Below, one piece after another: positions 15,330 to 22,307 of a stretch of DNA of 33,788 nt. Where the stretch lies: positions 1 to 33,788 of the forward strand of contig JANYDK010000110.1 in NCBI GenBank assembly GCA_025363655.1. Direction: 5' to 3'. Within the stretch, counting starts at the first letter, position 1. Each line of letters begins with the position of its first letter. The DNA is from Deltaproteobacteria bacterium (lineage in GTDB: Bacteria; Myxococcota_A; Polyangia; Polyangiales; JADJMO01). The notes beneath the pieces were generated by a model. That model had not been told where the DNA came from. It saw only the letters and a list, made by a program, of their open reading frames with translations, and did not search any database. A program made the translations under genes and the position numbers.

Positions 15330-16202
15330 GTGGCGACGCATCCCATCCTCGGCCTCGACATCTACCTCGCGCTCGCGGCGGTCGGCTGGGCCGATGGCAA
15401 GCTGACGCCCGAGGCCGCCGACGCGATCGTGCGTACCGCGCTCGAAGAAGGGCTCGATCTCGCGGAGGTCGGTGAGATCGAGAAGGCGACGAAGACGCCG
15501 ACCGACATCGGCGTCGTCGATCGCATGGGCATGTCGAAGGCCGATCGGCTCTATGTTTATGCGGTCGCCTCTTGGATCGCCTGCCTCGACGGTGAGCCGG
15601 GCGAGGGCGCGCAAGGAGCGCTCGCGCACCTCGGTCACGAGCTCGGCGTGCCCGAAGGACCACGCCTCCACGCCGACGCGATCATGCGGCAAATCGCGCT
15701 TCAGGACGATCGCCCGGCGCGCTTCGATCTGCGTACGTTGCGAAGCACGCTCGACGAGTGTCTCGAAGAAGCGTCGAAGGCGCGAAGGCGCCGGCGCGCC
15801 GAAAAAGACGGCACCGCCGAGGCCTCGGGTGAGTTCGCCCCCATCCTCGACTTGCAAGCCGCCACGCAGGCCGACGAATCACCGACCGTTCTCGCGAGGC
15901 CAGCCCTCGATCTCCGCCACGTCGTCTTCCTCGAGCCCGGCCCCTCGTGGACGGTCGGCCTCGAGCTGCGCGAGCAAGAGCTCTACCTCGAGCACCAAGC
16001 GCATTGGCGCAAGGCAATCGACCTCGGGCGCGTCGAGCTCGGTGGACCCTTCGTCGACGAGACGGGCGCGATGATCGTCCCCAGCCGCGATTGCACCGAG
16101 AGCGAGCTCGCGGCCTACGCCGTCGAAGATCCTGCCGTGCGCGCCGGGATCCTCGTCTTCAGCTTGCGACGTTGGCTGGTGCTGTTGAAGCCGGTTTTTT
16201 GA
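15330..16202 (+). CDS. TerB-like helical protein with extra C-terminal domain
   Basis: 290 residues from GTG 15330, with GAGAGG four bases upstream and only 8 bases after the previous stop. Residues 1-150 repeat the preceding protein: ATHPILGLDIYLALAAVGWADG against ATNPILGRDVYLALAAVGWSDG, IVRTALEEGLDL, DRLYVYAVASWIACLDG and DDRPARFDLRTLRSTLDE. After a basic spacer (KARRRRRAEK) the extra domain (about 185-290) has strands around HVVFLEPGPSWTVGLELREQELYLEHQAHWR and a helix IDLGRVELGG and ends in FSLRRWLVLLKPVF. I do not recognise that domain. Clear tandem duplication with later gain or loss of the C-terminal half; the two are probably co-transcribed. Confidence 0.8.
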   Translation: MATHPILGLDIYLALAAVGWADGKLTPEAADAIVRTALEEGLDLAEVGEIEKATKTPTDIGVVDRMGMSKADRLYVYAVASWIACLDGEPGEGAQGALAHLGHELGVPEGPRLHADAIMRQIALQDDRPARFDLRTLRSTLDECLEEASKARRRRRAEKDGTAEASGEFAPILDLQAATQADESPTVLARPALDLRHVVFLEPGPSWTVGLELREQELYLEHQAHWRKAIDLGRVELGGPFVDETGAMIVPSRDCTESELAAYAVEDPAVRAGILVFSLRRWLVLLKPVF

Positions 16203-16267
16203 CGCATTCGGCGCGGCGTGCGTCGCCCTTTTGCCCCTCGGCATCCCGGCTGGTACATCTCGTGCCC

Positions 16268-17086
16268 ATGTCGAAGGCCCTGCGCCCTGCCTTTGCCACC
16301 GCGATCGGGCTCTCCCTGGTCATGGGTGCGCTCGCGATCGACGCGGCGCCGAACAAGACGGCCTCGCTCAATCCGGCGCCGAACAAGACCAACTCGACGC
16401 TCGTCGCGCCGACGAAAAAAGTGTGGGCGCCCAAGGGCTGCCCCGCCGGAATGACCGCCATCTCCAGCGACACCGGCGGCTTCTGCATCGACCGCTACGA
16501 AGCCGGCGTCGTCGAGATGCTCGCCAAGGGGAAGGTGAAGAACCACTCGCCCTTCCTCCCGGTCACCGGCCTCAAGGTCCGCGCGATCAGCAAGAAGGGC
16601 ATCGTCCCTCAGGGCTACATCTCGCAAATCGAGGCGAAGGATGCCTGCGAAAACGCCGGCAAGCGCCTCTGCGGCAACGACGAGTGGATGCGCGCGTGTC
16701 AGGGCAAAGCCCCCACCAAGTATCCCTACGGCGACGACGAGATTCTCGGCCGCTGCAACGGCGACGGCACGCGCGCGCATCCAGTGGTCGAGCTCTTCGG
16801 CACCGGCACCGATCCTTTCGCCGACGCCTCGAAGATGAACGACCCGCGCATCAACGCCCTCCCCGGCACCTTGAGCAAGACCGGCGCGAAGGCCAAGTGC
16901 ACCAACAGCTTCGGCGTCCACGACATGGTGGGCAACCTCCACGAGTGGACGGGCGATCCGAGCGGCACCTTCAAGGGCGGCTACTACATGGACACCCACC
17001 AAAATGGCGACGGGTGCTTCTACCAAACGACGGCGCACGGCACGAGCTACCACGACTACAGCACCGGTTTTCGCTGCTGCAAATGA
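16268..17086 (+). CDS. SUMF1/FGE-fold protein, probably not a true formylglycine enzyme
   Basis: 272 residues. A signal peptide (about 1-26, GALAIDAA) is followed by a short N-rich linker (NPAPNKTNST) and an FGE-sulfatase-type domain: GFCIDRYEAG (71-80), ACENAGKRLCGNDEWMRACQG (127-147), YPYGDDE, SFGVHDMVGNLHEWTGD (214-230), GTFKGGYYMDTHQNGDGC (233-250) and TGFRCCK at the end. In real formylglycine-generating enzymes the segment after GG(S/Y)Y holds one of the two catalytic cysteines; here that place has Met-Asp, so the catalytic pair seems incomplete. A non-catalytic or different role, such as a secreted recognition domain, is likelier. Many cysteines suggest disulfides. ATG 16268; converges with the lipoprotein at 17101. 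Confidence 0.83.
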   Translation: MSKALRPAFATAIGLSLVMGALAIDAAPNKTASLNPAPNKTNSTLVAPTKKVWAPKGCPAGMTAISSDTGGFCIDRYEAGVVEMLAKGKVKNHSPFLPVTGLKVRAISKKGIVPQGYISQIEAKDACENAGKRLCGNDEWMRACQGKAPTKYPYGDDEILGRCNGDGTRAHPVVELFGTGTDPFADASKMNDPRINALPGTLSKTGAKAKCTNSFGVHDMVGNLHEWTGDPSGTFKGGYYMDTHQNGDGCFYQTTAHGTSYHDYSTGFRCCK

Positions 17087-17100
17087 GGTAGATAGCTCGT

Positions 17101-17634
17101 TTATGGACCGCAGCCGCCGCAGGTCTGTTTGACGCGTTCCTTGGCGCTCGTGACTCGGCCTTGCGCGTCGGTGCAGCGCTTCTTCTCGCCACCGCCGCCG
17201 CTCTTCGTCAAATCGCAGAGGTGATCGGCGGCGTTCTGCATCGAGGCGAGCGCCTTGCAGAGCTGCTGACAATCGTTGCCCGCGACGGAGAACGACTGCG
17301 CGCTCTTGTCGAACGAGGCTTGCGCGGCGCCGAGATCGGTCGGTAGCGGATCGCTCGGCATCGTGCTCGGATTCACCGGCGGCTTCGGCTGCGGCGTTCC
17401 CGGCGGATTGGTCGGCGTTGCCGTGCTGGTGCCGGAGCCGGTGCCCGCCTTGTCATTCTCCGGCACCGCGCCGGCGGTGGGCGTGATTCCAGGTGCTGGA
17501 GGAGGTGGCGGAGCGGGCGACATGCTCTCGCCCGCGGAGGGCGGCGCGCTGGTCTTGGCCGGTGGTGAGGACGCACAGCCCGCTGCCACTGCGGTCATGG
17601 CGAAGTATGCGAGCGTTCGCGAATGTCGAGTCAT
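17101..17634 (-). CDS. Lipoprotein with Cys-rich CGGCG tail (paralogue 1)
   Basis: 177 residues. Signal peptide with lipobox AVAAGC, then about 80 residues of Pro/Thr/Ser/Ala-rich linker and a helical C-terminal domain: QASFDKSAQSFSVAGNDCQQLCKALASMQNAADHLCDLTK, a Gly spacer, KKRCTDAQGRVTSAKERVKQTCGGCG. About six cysteines in the last 70 residues should form disulfides around a helical hairpin. ATG 17634 overlaps the stop of the upstream paralogue (ATGA). It is the last gene of the sigma factor operon. I know no family with a proven role; it may be an envelope sensor or structural lipoprotein controlled by the sigma factor. Confidence 0.78.
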   Translation of the reverse strand: MTRHSRTLAYFAMTAVAAGCASSPPAKTSAPPSAGESMSPAPPPPPAPGITPTAGAVPENDKAGTGSGTSTATPTNPPGTPQPKPPVNPSTMPSDPLPTDLGAAQASFDKSAQSFSVAGNDCQQLCKALASMQNAADHLCDLTKSGGGGEKKRCTDAQGRVTSAKERVKQTCGGCGP

Positions 17635-18071
17635 GAGCCACATCCCCCGCACGAAGACTTCACGCGCCCGCGCGCTTCGGTGACGCGACCCTGGGCGTCG
17701 TCGCAGCGCTTCTTGCCGTCGTCGCCGGCGTCTTTGCTCAGCTCGCAGAGGTGATCGGCGGCGCGCTGCATCGAGGCGAGCGCCTTGCAAAGCGAGAGGC
17801 AGTCGCTGCCTGCTGCCGCGAATTCGCTGGCACTGTCGTCGAAATACTTCTGGGCGTGGCCGAAGTCGTTGTCGAGCATCGGCTCGGCGACGGCGTCCTT
17901 CTTCTTGCCGTTGCCATCGTCGCCGGTGCCTTCCGTGCTCTTGGGAGGCGGGCCTTTCGGATCGTGCGGGCCCATCGTCGGGGCGCCGCCGCACGCGAGG
18001 AAGATCCCCGAGGCGATCGCGAGTGCGCTGACGAGGTGCGTCGCGCGGGTGGAGGAAGACCGCGCGCGCAT
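17631..18071 (-). CDS. Lipoprotein with Cys-rich CGGCG tail (paralogue 2)
   Basis: 146 residues. Signal peptide with lipobox GIFLAC, a short charged linker (GDDGNGKKKDAVAE), then the same C-terminal domain as the next gene: YFDDSASEFAAAGSDCLSLCKALASMQRAADHLCELSK and KKRCDDAQGRVTEARGRVKSSCGGCG. The cysteine spacing is the same in the two copies, so the fold is shared, while the linkers differ in length and composition. ATG 18071 overlaps the upstream stop (TGATG); a GTG at 18074 is alternative. Tandem duplication within the sigma factor operon. Confidence 0.78.
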   Translation of the reverse strand: MRARSSSTRATHLVSALAIASGIFLACGGAPTMGPHDPKGPPPKSTEGTGDDGNGKKKDAVAEPMLDNDFGHAQKYFDDSASEFAAAGSDCLSLCKALASMQRAADHLCELSKDAGDDGKKRCDDAQGRVTEARGRVKSSCGGCGS

Positions 18072-18667
18072 CACGGCGGGCCTCCGGTGGGCGCCGAACC
18101 CTTCTTGATGACCTCACCTTGCACGGCCACTGCTTCTTCGAACGCCGTCATCGCTTCGTCCTTGGCTTTTTTCGCACCCTCGGCGTCGCCTTTGTCGGCG
18201 AGCGCCTGGGCGCGCTTCTGGAGCACGAGGCCCTTCACTTCGAGGAGGTGTCCACGGAAATACGAGACCGCCGGGGCGGCCTTGAGCCCGAGCGTGATGT
18301 CTTGCAGCGCCGCGTCGAAGTCACCGAGCTCGGAGCGCAGCTCGGCGAGGCGCGCGCGCGTGTCGGCCACGACCTCGTCGACCTCCGGGCTCGGCTTGGT
18401 CGGTGCGATCGCGAGGAGTCGTTCGAGCGCGCCGATGGCGCCGCGCGGATCGTTCTTGTCCTCGTAGAGATCGGCTTCGTGGTGGAGCGAACGGGCGCTC
18501 GACAAGTAGGCGAGGAGCGATTCGTCGACGACCGCCGAGGGCGCGCTCGTCGCCGGACGGTTGGAGTTGCCGTCGGGACCGACCTTGCCGCGCTTGGCGC
18601 AGGCCCACGGCATCACGCAGAGGAGTCCGAGCGCGAGGCCGAAGAGGAGCGAGCGGAGAGGATTCAA
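18071..18667 (-). CDS. Helical-repeat (TPR-like) lipoprotein
   Basis: About 198 residues if translation begins at TTG 18667, which has GGGAGG six bases upstream and overlaps the anti-sigma stop (TTGA); GTG 18691 would add eight residues. NPLRSLLFGLALGLLCVMPWAC reads as a lipoprotein signal. The rest is helical: ARSLHHEADLYEDKNDPRGAIGALERLLAIAP, VDEVVADTRARLAELRSELGDFDAALQDITLGLKAAP and HLLEVKGLVLQKRAQALADKGDAEGAKKAKDEAMTAFEEAV, each a helix pair like a TPR unit. It likely serves as a protein-binding scaffold in the periplasm. Third gene of the operon sigma - anti-sigma - this - two CGGCG lipoproteins. Confidence 0.78.
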   Translation of the reverse strand: MNPLRSLLFGLALGLLCVMPWACAKRGKVGPDGNSNRPATSAPSAVVDESLLAYLSSARSLHHEADLYEDKNDPRGAIGALERLLAIAPTKPSPEVDEVVADTRARLAELRSELGDFDAALQDITLGLKAAPAVSYFRGHLLEVKGLVLQKRAQALADKGDAEGAKKAKDEAMTAFEEAVAVQGEVIKKGSAPTGGPP

Positions 18668-19215
18668 AGGCCGCCTCCCTTCACGCCCCACAGCGAGTAG
18701 CGGTTCTTGCGGAGGTCACGCATGCGCGCCTCGGCGATGATGTCGATGCGCTCGGAGGTGTGCTGCTCCTTGGGGAAGGGCGCGATGAATAGATCTTCCG
18801 CCGAGTGCGTCGGAACGAGGTTGGGAGCGGCGACCGAGGCGTTCGTCGGGCTCGGTCCGAGGTCTTGCTGCGGGAGCGCGGTCACCGCCAACACCACCGC
18901 CGCGGCCGCTGCGATCGCGCCGCCGAAGACCCACAGCGTGGTCCGTTTCTGCGCCGCGACGGGATCATGCACTATGCGTGCAAGAATCTTCCGGTGGGCG
19001 ACGACGTCGATGGGCTTGGGCGCGATCGCGAGGTGGAGCGCGCGCGCGAGCTCGGCGTCGCGATGTTCGATCGTCGGGTTGTCGAGCGCCTCGCGCAGGC
19101 GTTCGGACTCGGCCAGCTCCTCGGCGCTGGGCGGCGCGTCGGGGTCGACGTCGAGGTCGACGTCGGGGCCGAACGGATTCGTCACGCGGGTCTCGGGCTT
19201 GCGCTCTTCAGCCAT
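18664..19215 (-). CDS. Putative anti-sigma factor, single membrane segment
   Basis: 183 residues. An acidic N-terminal half (about 1-80: DVDLDVDPDAPPSAEELAESERLREALDNP, then HRDAELARALHLAI) and a basic juxtamembrane part (AHRKILARIVHDPVAAQKRT) precede one hydrophobic helix (TLWVFGGAIAAAAAVVLAVTAL), with about 60 residues outside. This is the layout of a membrane-bound anti-sigma factor. No zinc-binding HxxxCxxC motif is present, so it is not a ZAS-type anti-sigma domain. ATG 19215 overlaps the sigma gene by 8 bases, and partner genes are usually coupled this way. It should hold the ECF factor at the membrane until a periplasmic signal arrives; assignment rests on position and topology. Confidence 0.7.
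   Translation of the reverse strand: MAEERKPETRVTNPFGPDVDLDVDPDAPPSAEELAESERLREALDNPTIEHRDAELARALHLAIAPKPIDVVAHRKILARIVHDPVAAQKRTTLWVFGGAIAAAAAVVLAVTALPQQDLGPSPTNASVAAPNLVPTHSAEDLFIAPFPKEQHTSERIDIIAEARMRDLRKNRYSLWGVKGGGL
18674..18679 (-). promoter_or_regulatory. Ribosome binding site supporting a TTG start
   Basis: GGGAGG on the minus strand lies six bases before TTG 18667. It is inside the end of the anti-sigma gene and decides the start of the TPR-like lipoprotein in favour of TTG. Confidence 0.55.
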
Positions 19216-19978
19216 CGTCTTCGCTCGTCTCTTGCTTACCGGCGGATTGGGTGTCGGAAGAATCGGCGAGGGCTTTGCGCAGCGCACCCATCGCTCGATG
19301 AAGTATCACGTCGAAGGTCGCGGGGGTCGCGCCGAGGGCCTTCGCCACCTCGTCGCGCGGCAGCTCTTGGAGCACGCGTAGACGAATGGCCTGCGCATAA
19401 CGGGGATTGATCTTGGCGAGCGCACCCTCGACCTTGGCGCGCGCGCGGGCGGCCTCTTCTTTTTCGACGTAGGCGACGTCGGTGCCGACGATGTCGGCGC
19501 GGCTATCGGCCTCGCGCGTCAAATCGTCGACGTCGAAAGGGGTCTCGCGTTTGCGGGCGCGGAGCTGATCGATGGCGACGTGGAGCGCGATGGTGCGGAG
19601 CCACGGATAGATGCCGGCCGGGTGCCACTGATAGCGCGCGATGGCGGTGACGACGCGGGCGTAGGTGTCGGCGAGAGCGTCCTTCGCACGCGCGTCGTCG
19701 CCGAGTCGGGGCAAGAGCACGGCGCGAAAGAGCGTGGGACCATAGCGCTCGAGGATGTGACGCAGGGCGACGCGATCGCCGTCCCGCGCCTGCTCGACCC
19801 AGGTGCGCTCGACGTCGAGGTCGTACTCGGCCCGCGGCACGCGGCGGAGGATAGCGGTGGACGCCTGCGCCGGCCTCGCAAAGAGCGAGCGCACCTCTCG
19901 GCACGCCTTGCCGGCGTCGAACCCGGGGAGTTCGGGGAGTTCGGGGAGTTCGAGGGTGGTGTCGAGCGCGAAGTCCAC
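19208..19978 (-). CDS. ECF-type RNA polymerase sigma factor
   Basis: 256 residues from GTG 19978. After an unusual 55-residue N-terminal extension with a LPELPELPGF repeat, region 2 runs from RDGDRVALRHILERYGPTLFRAVLLPRLGDDARAKDALADTYARVVTAI to PWLRTIALHVAIDQLRARKRET, which matches sigma-2 (core binding and -10 recognition). Region 4 is VEGALAKINPRYAQAIRLRVLQELPRDEVAKALGATPATFDVILHRAMGALRKAL, a helix-turn-helix for the -35 element. It lies head-to-tail with a membrane anti-sigma factor and divergent from a VWA lipoprotein, so it probably drives both. There are extra residues between the two regions compared with the shortest ECF proteins. Confidence 0.88.
   Translation of the reverse strand: MDFALDTTLELPELPELPGFDAGKACREVRSLFARPAQASTAILRRVPRAEYDLDVERTWVEQARDGDRVALRHILERYGPTLFRAVLLPRLGDDARAKDALADTYARVVTAIARYQWHPAGIYPWLRTIALHVAIDQLRARKRETPFDVDDLTREADSRADIVGTDVAYVEKEEAARARAKVEGALAKINPRYAQAIRLRVLQELPRDEVAKALGATPATFDVILHRAMGALRKALADSSDTQSAGKQETSEDDG
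19925..19951. repeat. Three 9-bp tandem copies in sigma factor gene
   Basis: GGGGAGTTC occurs three times in a row near the 5' end of the sigma gene and encodes the ELPELPELP stretch of its extension. As whole-codon units, copy number could change without a frameshift. Confidence 0.85.
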
Positions 19979-20037
19979 GGATGGAGAACGCGAGTCGCCG
20001 GTCGGACCTTACGGTCGCTGTCCACGCTTCCCCTGGG

Positions 20038-20051
20038 TTTTCCCGGGAAAA
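20038..20051. promoter_or_regulatory. 14-bp perfect palindrome in the divergent promoter region
   Basis: TTTTCCCGGGAAAA is a perfect palindrome, the most A/T-rich piece of the 160 bases between the sigma factor gene (minus) and VWA lipoprotein gene (plus). Its site fits an operator for a dimeric regulator of both units. A weak ECF-like -35 GGAAC is at 20058-20062 on the plus strand, followed after 15 bases by CGCC; the -10 match is poor. No proof of function. Confidence 0.4.
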
Positions 20052-20126
20052 GAAAAAGGAACGGCCCCCTGTAAGACCGCCTCGGGAGCTCGCGTTGTCC
20101 CGGCGTACCCCACGAGTTCCCTTTTC

Positions 20127-20131
20127 GGAGG
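20127..20131 (+). promoter_or_regulatory. Strong ribosome binding site of VWA lipoprotein
   Basis: GGAGG lies seven bases before ATG 20139, one of the few near-consensus Shine-Dalgarno sites in the window. It fixes the start of the VWA gene and suggests high expression. Confidence 0.7.
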
Positions 20132-20138
20132 CTGCCAC

Positions 20139-21746
20139 ATGACTCACTTCTCCCACGCGCGCTCGCCGGTCGCTCGCTTCGTCCTCGTCGCCACCCTCGT
20201 TGCAACCGGCGCGTCGCAGATGGGCTGTGGCGCTTCCCGCCCAGCGGGCGGCTCGCCGACGAGCGGCGGGTATGGCGGTGGGTATGCCACGGGCCCGAAG
20301 CCGCCGTCCCCCGCCTATGCGGGGGGTGGCGAGAGCGGCAGCGGCAGCGGTGGTGGAGGGTACGCGGCCGAGTCGACCGGTGCGCCGTCTGCCGATGATG
20401 GATCCGCCAGTGGCACCGTCGTCAGTGGCGCCGCGTCGCCCGGTGGCGTCTATGCACCGTCGCCCGCGCCGATGCCGATGCCGATGCCGATGCCGGCGCC
20501 GAAGACCGCGACCGCGCCGCCGCCTCCTCCCCCCGCGACGGCGATGCCGAAGAGCGCCGACAAGAAGGGCAAGGATGCTCCGCCTGCTGCGGGTACGACC
20601 GCGACCGGCACCGTGACGGTGACGACGACCGTGACGGTCAATCCGCCAGTGATTCCGCCGCCCGCGTATCCCGACGATCAAGGCTCGCCGACGGGTGGCC
20701 TGCTCACCGCGGCGATTTGGGACGACGTCATCATGCGTCCGCAGTTCCAGACCTTCATCGCGCGCTACCCGGCGTTCTCCGAGATGTGGGGCCTCGACCT
20801 CTCGAAGAAGATCACCATCGTCGTCAACGACTCGAACGGCATCCCGGTGGGCGACGCGCCGATCGCGCTGCGCGCTCCCGACGGTCAGACCATTCAACTG
20901 CGCACCCACGGCGACGGCACCGCGCTCTTCTTCCCGACGATGAAGATGCAGGTCCCGCAAACCAACGCCAACGGTCAGGGCACCACGCTCTACTCGGTCG
21001 CCGCGCAGGTCGGCACGCTCCGCACCGAGACCGCGTTCGGCATTCCGCAGGGCGATCTCACCTGGTCGCTCAAGCTCCCGGGCGTCCCGGTGCGCGCCCA
21101 AGCGCCGGCGCTCGACGTCGCCATCGTCCTCGACACGACCGGCAGCATGGGCGACGAAATCACCTACCTGCAGAACGAGCTCACCGGTGTGATGAAGCGC
21201 GTGCAGAAAGAGCAAGCGACGCGACGTGTGCGCCTCGGCCTCGTGCTCTACAAAGATCGCGGCGACGACTACGTCACCAAGTCGTTCCCCTTCACCGAGG
21301 ACTTCGCGGTCTTCAACGCGCAAATCAAGCAGGCCTCGGCGATGGGCGGCGGTGACATGCCGGAGAGCGTCAACGCTGCGCTCACCGACACCATCAACAA
21401 CCTCGCCTGGGCCGGCGACGAGACCGGTCGCCTCGCCATCTTGGTCGCCGACGCGCCGCCGCACTACTACGCTGACGAGCAATACACTTATAAAAATGCC
21501 GTTTGGGACTTCTCCGCGCGCGGCATCAAGCTCGTCACCTTGGGCGCCAGCGGCATCGACAAGAGCACCGAGTACGTCTTCCGCGAGATGTCGGCCTTCA
21601 CCGGCGGTCGCTACATCTTCCTCACCGACGACAGCGGCATCGGCGAGAGCCACTTGGTGCCGGACATCACCGGGTATCAGGTCGAGCACCTCGACAAGAT
21701 CTTGGTGCGCGTGATTCGCGACGAGGCGAAGTCGTTCGTGCGGTGA
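20139..21746 (+). CDS. VWA-domain lipoprotein
   Basis: 535 residues. Signal peptide with lipobox SQMGC (Cys30), then a low-complexity Gly/Ser/Pro/Met region (about 31-180: GGGYGGGY, PMPMPMPMPAP, TVTVTTTVTVN) likely to reach across the wall. A beta-sandwich (about 195-315; TIVVNDSNGIPVGDAPIALRAPDG) is followed by a von Willebrand A domain with MIDAS DTTGSMG (Asp332), GLVLYKDRGDD, the second MIDAS loop GGGDMPESVNAAL and LAILVADAPPHYY. The MIDAS Asp/Ser/Ser/Thr/Asp set appears intact, so metal-dependent ligand binding is expected. Divergent from the ECF sigma operon with a shared control region, it could be a surface adhesin or envelope stress effector (inference). A small ORF starts in its stop codon (GTGA). 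Confidence 0.87.
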   Translation: MTHFSHARSPVARFVLVATLVATGASQMGCGASRPAGGSPTSGGYGGGYATGPKPPSPAYAGGGESGSGSGGGGYAAESTGAPSADDGSASGTVVSGAASPGGVYAPSPAPMPMPMPMPAPKTATAPPPPPPATAMPKSADKKGKDAPPAAGTTATGTVTVTTTVTVNPPVIPPPAYPDDQGSPTGGLLTAAIWDDVIMRPQFQTFIARYPAFSEMWGLDLSKKITIVVNDSNGIPVGDAPIALRAPDGQTIQLRTHGDGTALFFPTMKMQVPQTNANGQGTTLYSVAAQVGTLRTETAFGIPQGDLTWSLKLPGVPVRAQAPALDVAIVLDTTGSMGDEITYLQNELTGVMKRVQKEQATRRVRLGLVLYKDRGDDYVTKSFPFTEDFAVFNAQIKQASAMGGGDMPESVNAALTDTINNLAWAGDETGRLAILVADAPPHYYADEQYTYKNAVWDFSARGIKLVTLGASGIDKSTEYVFREMSAFTGGRYIFLTDDSGIGESHLVPDITGYQVEHLDKILVRVIRDEAKSFVR

Positions 21747-22078
21747 GCGTGCTGATCGTGAAGCCCGCCGCTGACATGGCAATCGCGACCTCGCCGTCCT
21801 CGCACCCTCCACGAGTCAGCTCGAGACCGAGTCCGCTCTCTTCTCGAGGTCCGCGAGTCGCCGTCCGACCGACATCTGTCACCGCGAAGGCTCGACGAGT
21901 CGGCGCCCAACCGACGCCAGTGACCGGCAAGTCTCGACGAGTCGCCGTTCGGCCGACACCGCTCAGGCAAAAGGATCGACGACTCGCCGTCCGGGCGACT
22001 CAGCTCGCCCAAAGGAGTCTACGGGTGAGCTTCGAGCTCACTCGAATAAGTCCCAAGGACATAGCGTCCTTCTTTTGA
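21743..22078 (+). CDS. Possible small repeat protein, 14-residue units
   Basis: 111 residues if translated from GTG 21743, which overlaps the VWA stop (GTGA), or 100 from ATG 21776. From residue about 24 it consists of six 14-residue units, such as RVAVRPTSVTAKAR, RVGAQPTPVTGKSR, RVAVRPTPLRQKDR and RLAVRATQLAQRSL, ending in ASFF. It is very basic. Two differences between units two and four in the RVAVRPT part are third-codon changes (GTC/GTT, CGA/CGG), which mildly favours coding. The opposite strand also stays open with its own repeat, so coding is not certain; the block may be only a DNA repeat. No family recognised. Confidence 0.3.
   Translation: MSVLIVKPAADMAIATSPSSHPPRVSSRPSPLSSRGPRVAVRPTSVTAKARRVGAQPTPVTGKSRRVAVRPTPLRQKDRRLAVRATQLAQRSLRVSFELTRISPKDIASFF
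21812..22063. repeat. Six tandem 42-bp degenerate repeats
   Basis: Units start at 21812, 21854, 21896, 21938, 21980 and 22022, exactly 42 bases apart, mostly beginning CGAGTC or a close variant (CGACTC, CGGGTG). By my count units two and four share about 31 of 42 bases; the outer units are more worn. No spacers, so it is not a CRISPR. The block lies straight after the VWA gene. It may be an expanded coding repeat (42 = 3 x 14) or a DNA-level array. Confidence 0.85.
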
Positions 22079-22307
22079 AGCGCTCATCGGCGGTTTTTTC
22101 CGACTCGATCCAAGCTCGGCGGTCAGTCGGCTCGGGATCTGGCGTCGACCCGGACCCGCCGCGGTGAGTCGTCGACCGTACTCAGTGCGGCGGCGAAGGG
22201 CGAGGGGGCGCTGGGGTGATTCGCGAGGCGCAGTTGCTCGGGCGCATGGTGGCGGTGGTTTGGGAGTCGTGCGCTGAATCGGCCGCCGCAGAGGCCGTCC
22301 GAGGACG
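22079..22307. other. Gene-free stretch before delta-60 lipoprotein
   Basis: After the 42-bp repeats, 229 bases hold no convincing gene. The promoter of the lipoprotein at 22308 should lie here, but I see no clear -35/-10 elements. A GAGGA just before ATG 22308 is close to the start for a Shine-Dalgarno. Confidence 0.5.

Noticed and set aside
20466-20500. Gene-regulatory microsatellite
   Set aside because: CCGATG repeats encode the PMPMPM linker of the VWA lipoprotein, ordinary low-complexity linker coding.
19503-21812. Long minus-strand open frame across the sigma and VWA genes
   Set aside because: Shadow of the VWA gene and part of the sigma gene in another frame; no domains.
21812-22063. 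CRISPR-like array
   Set aside because: Units abut directly with no unique spacers and are degenerate; no cas genes near.
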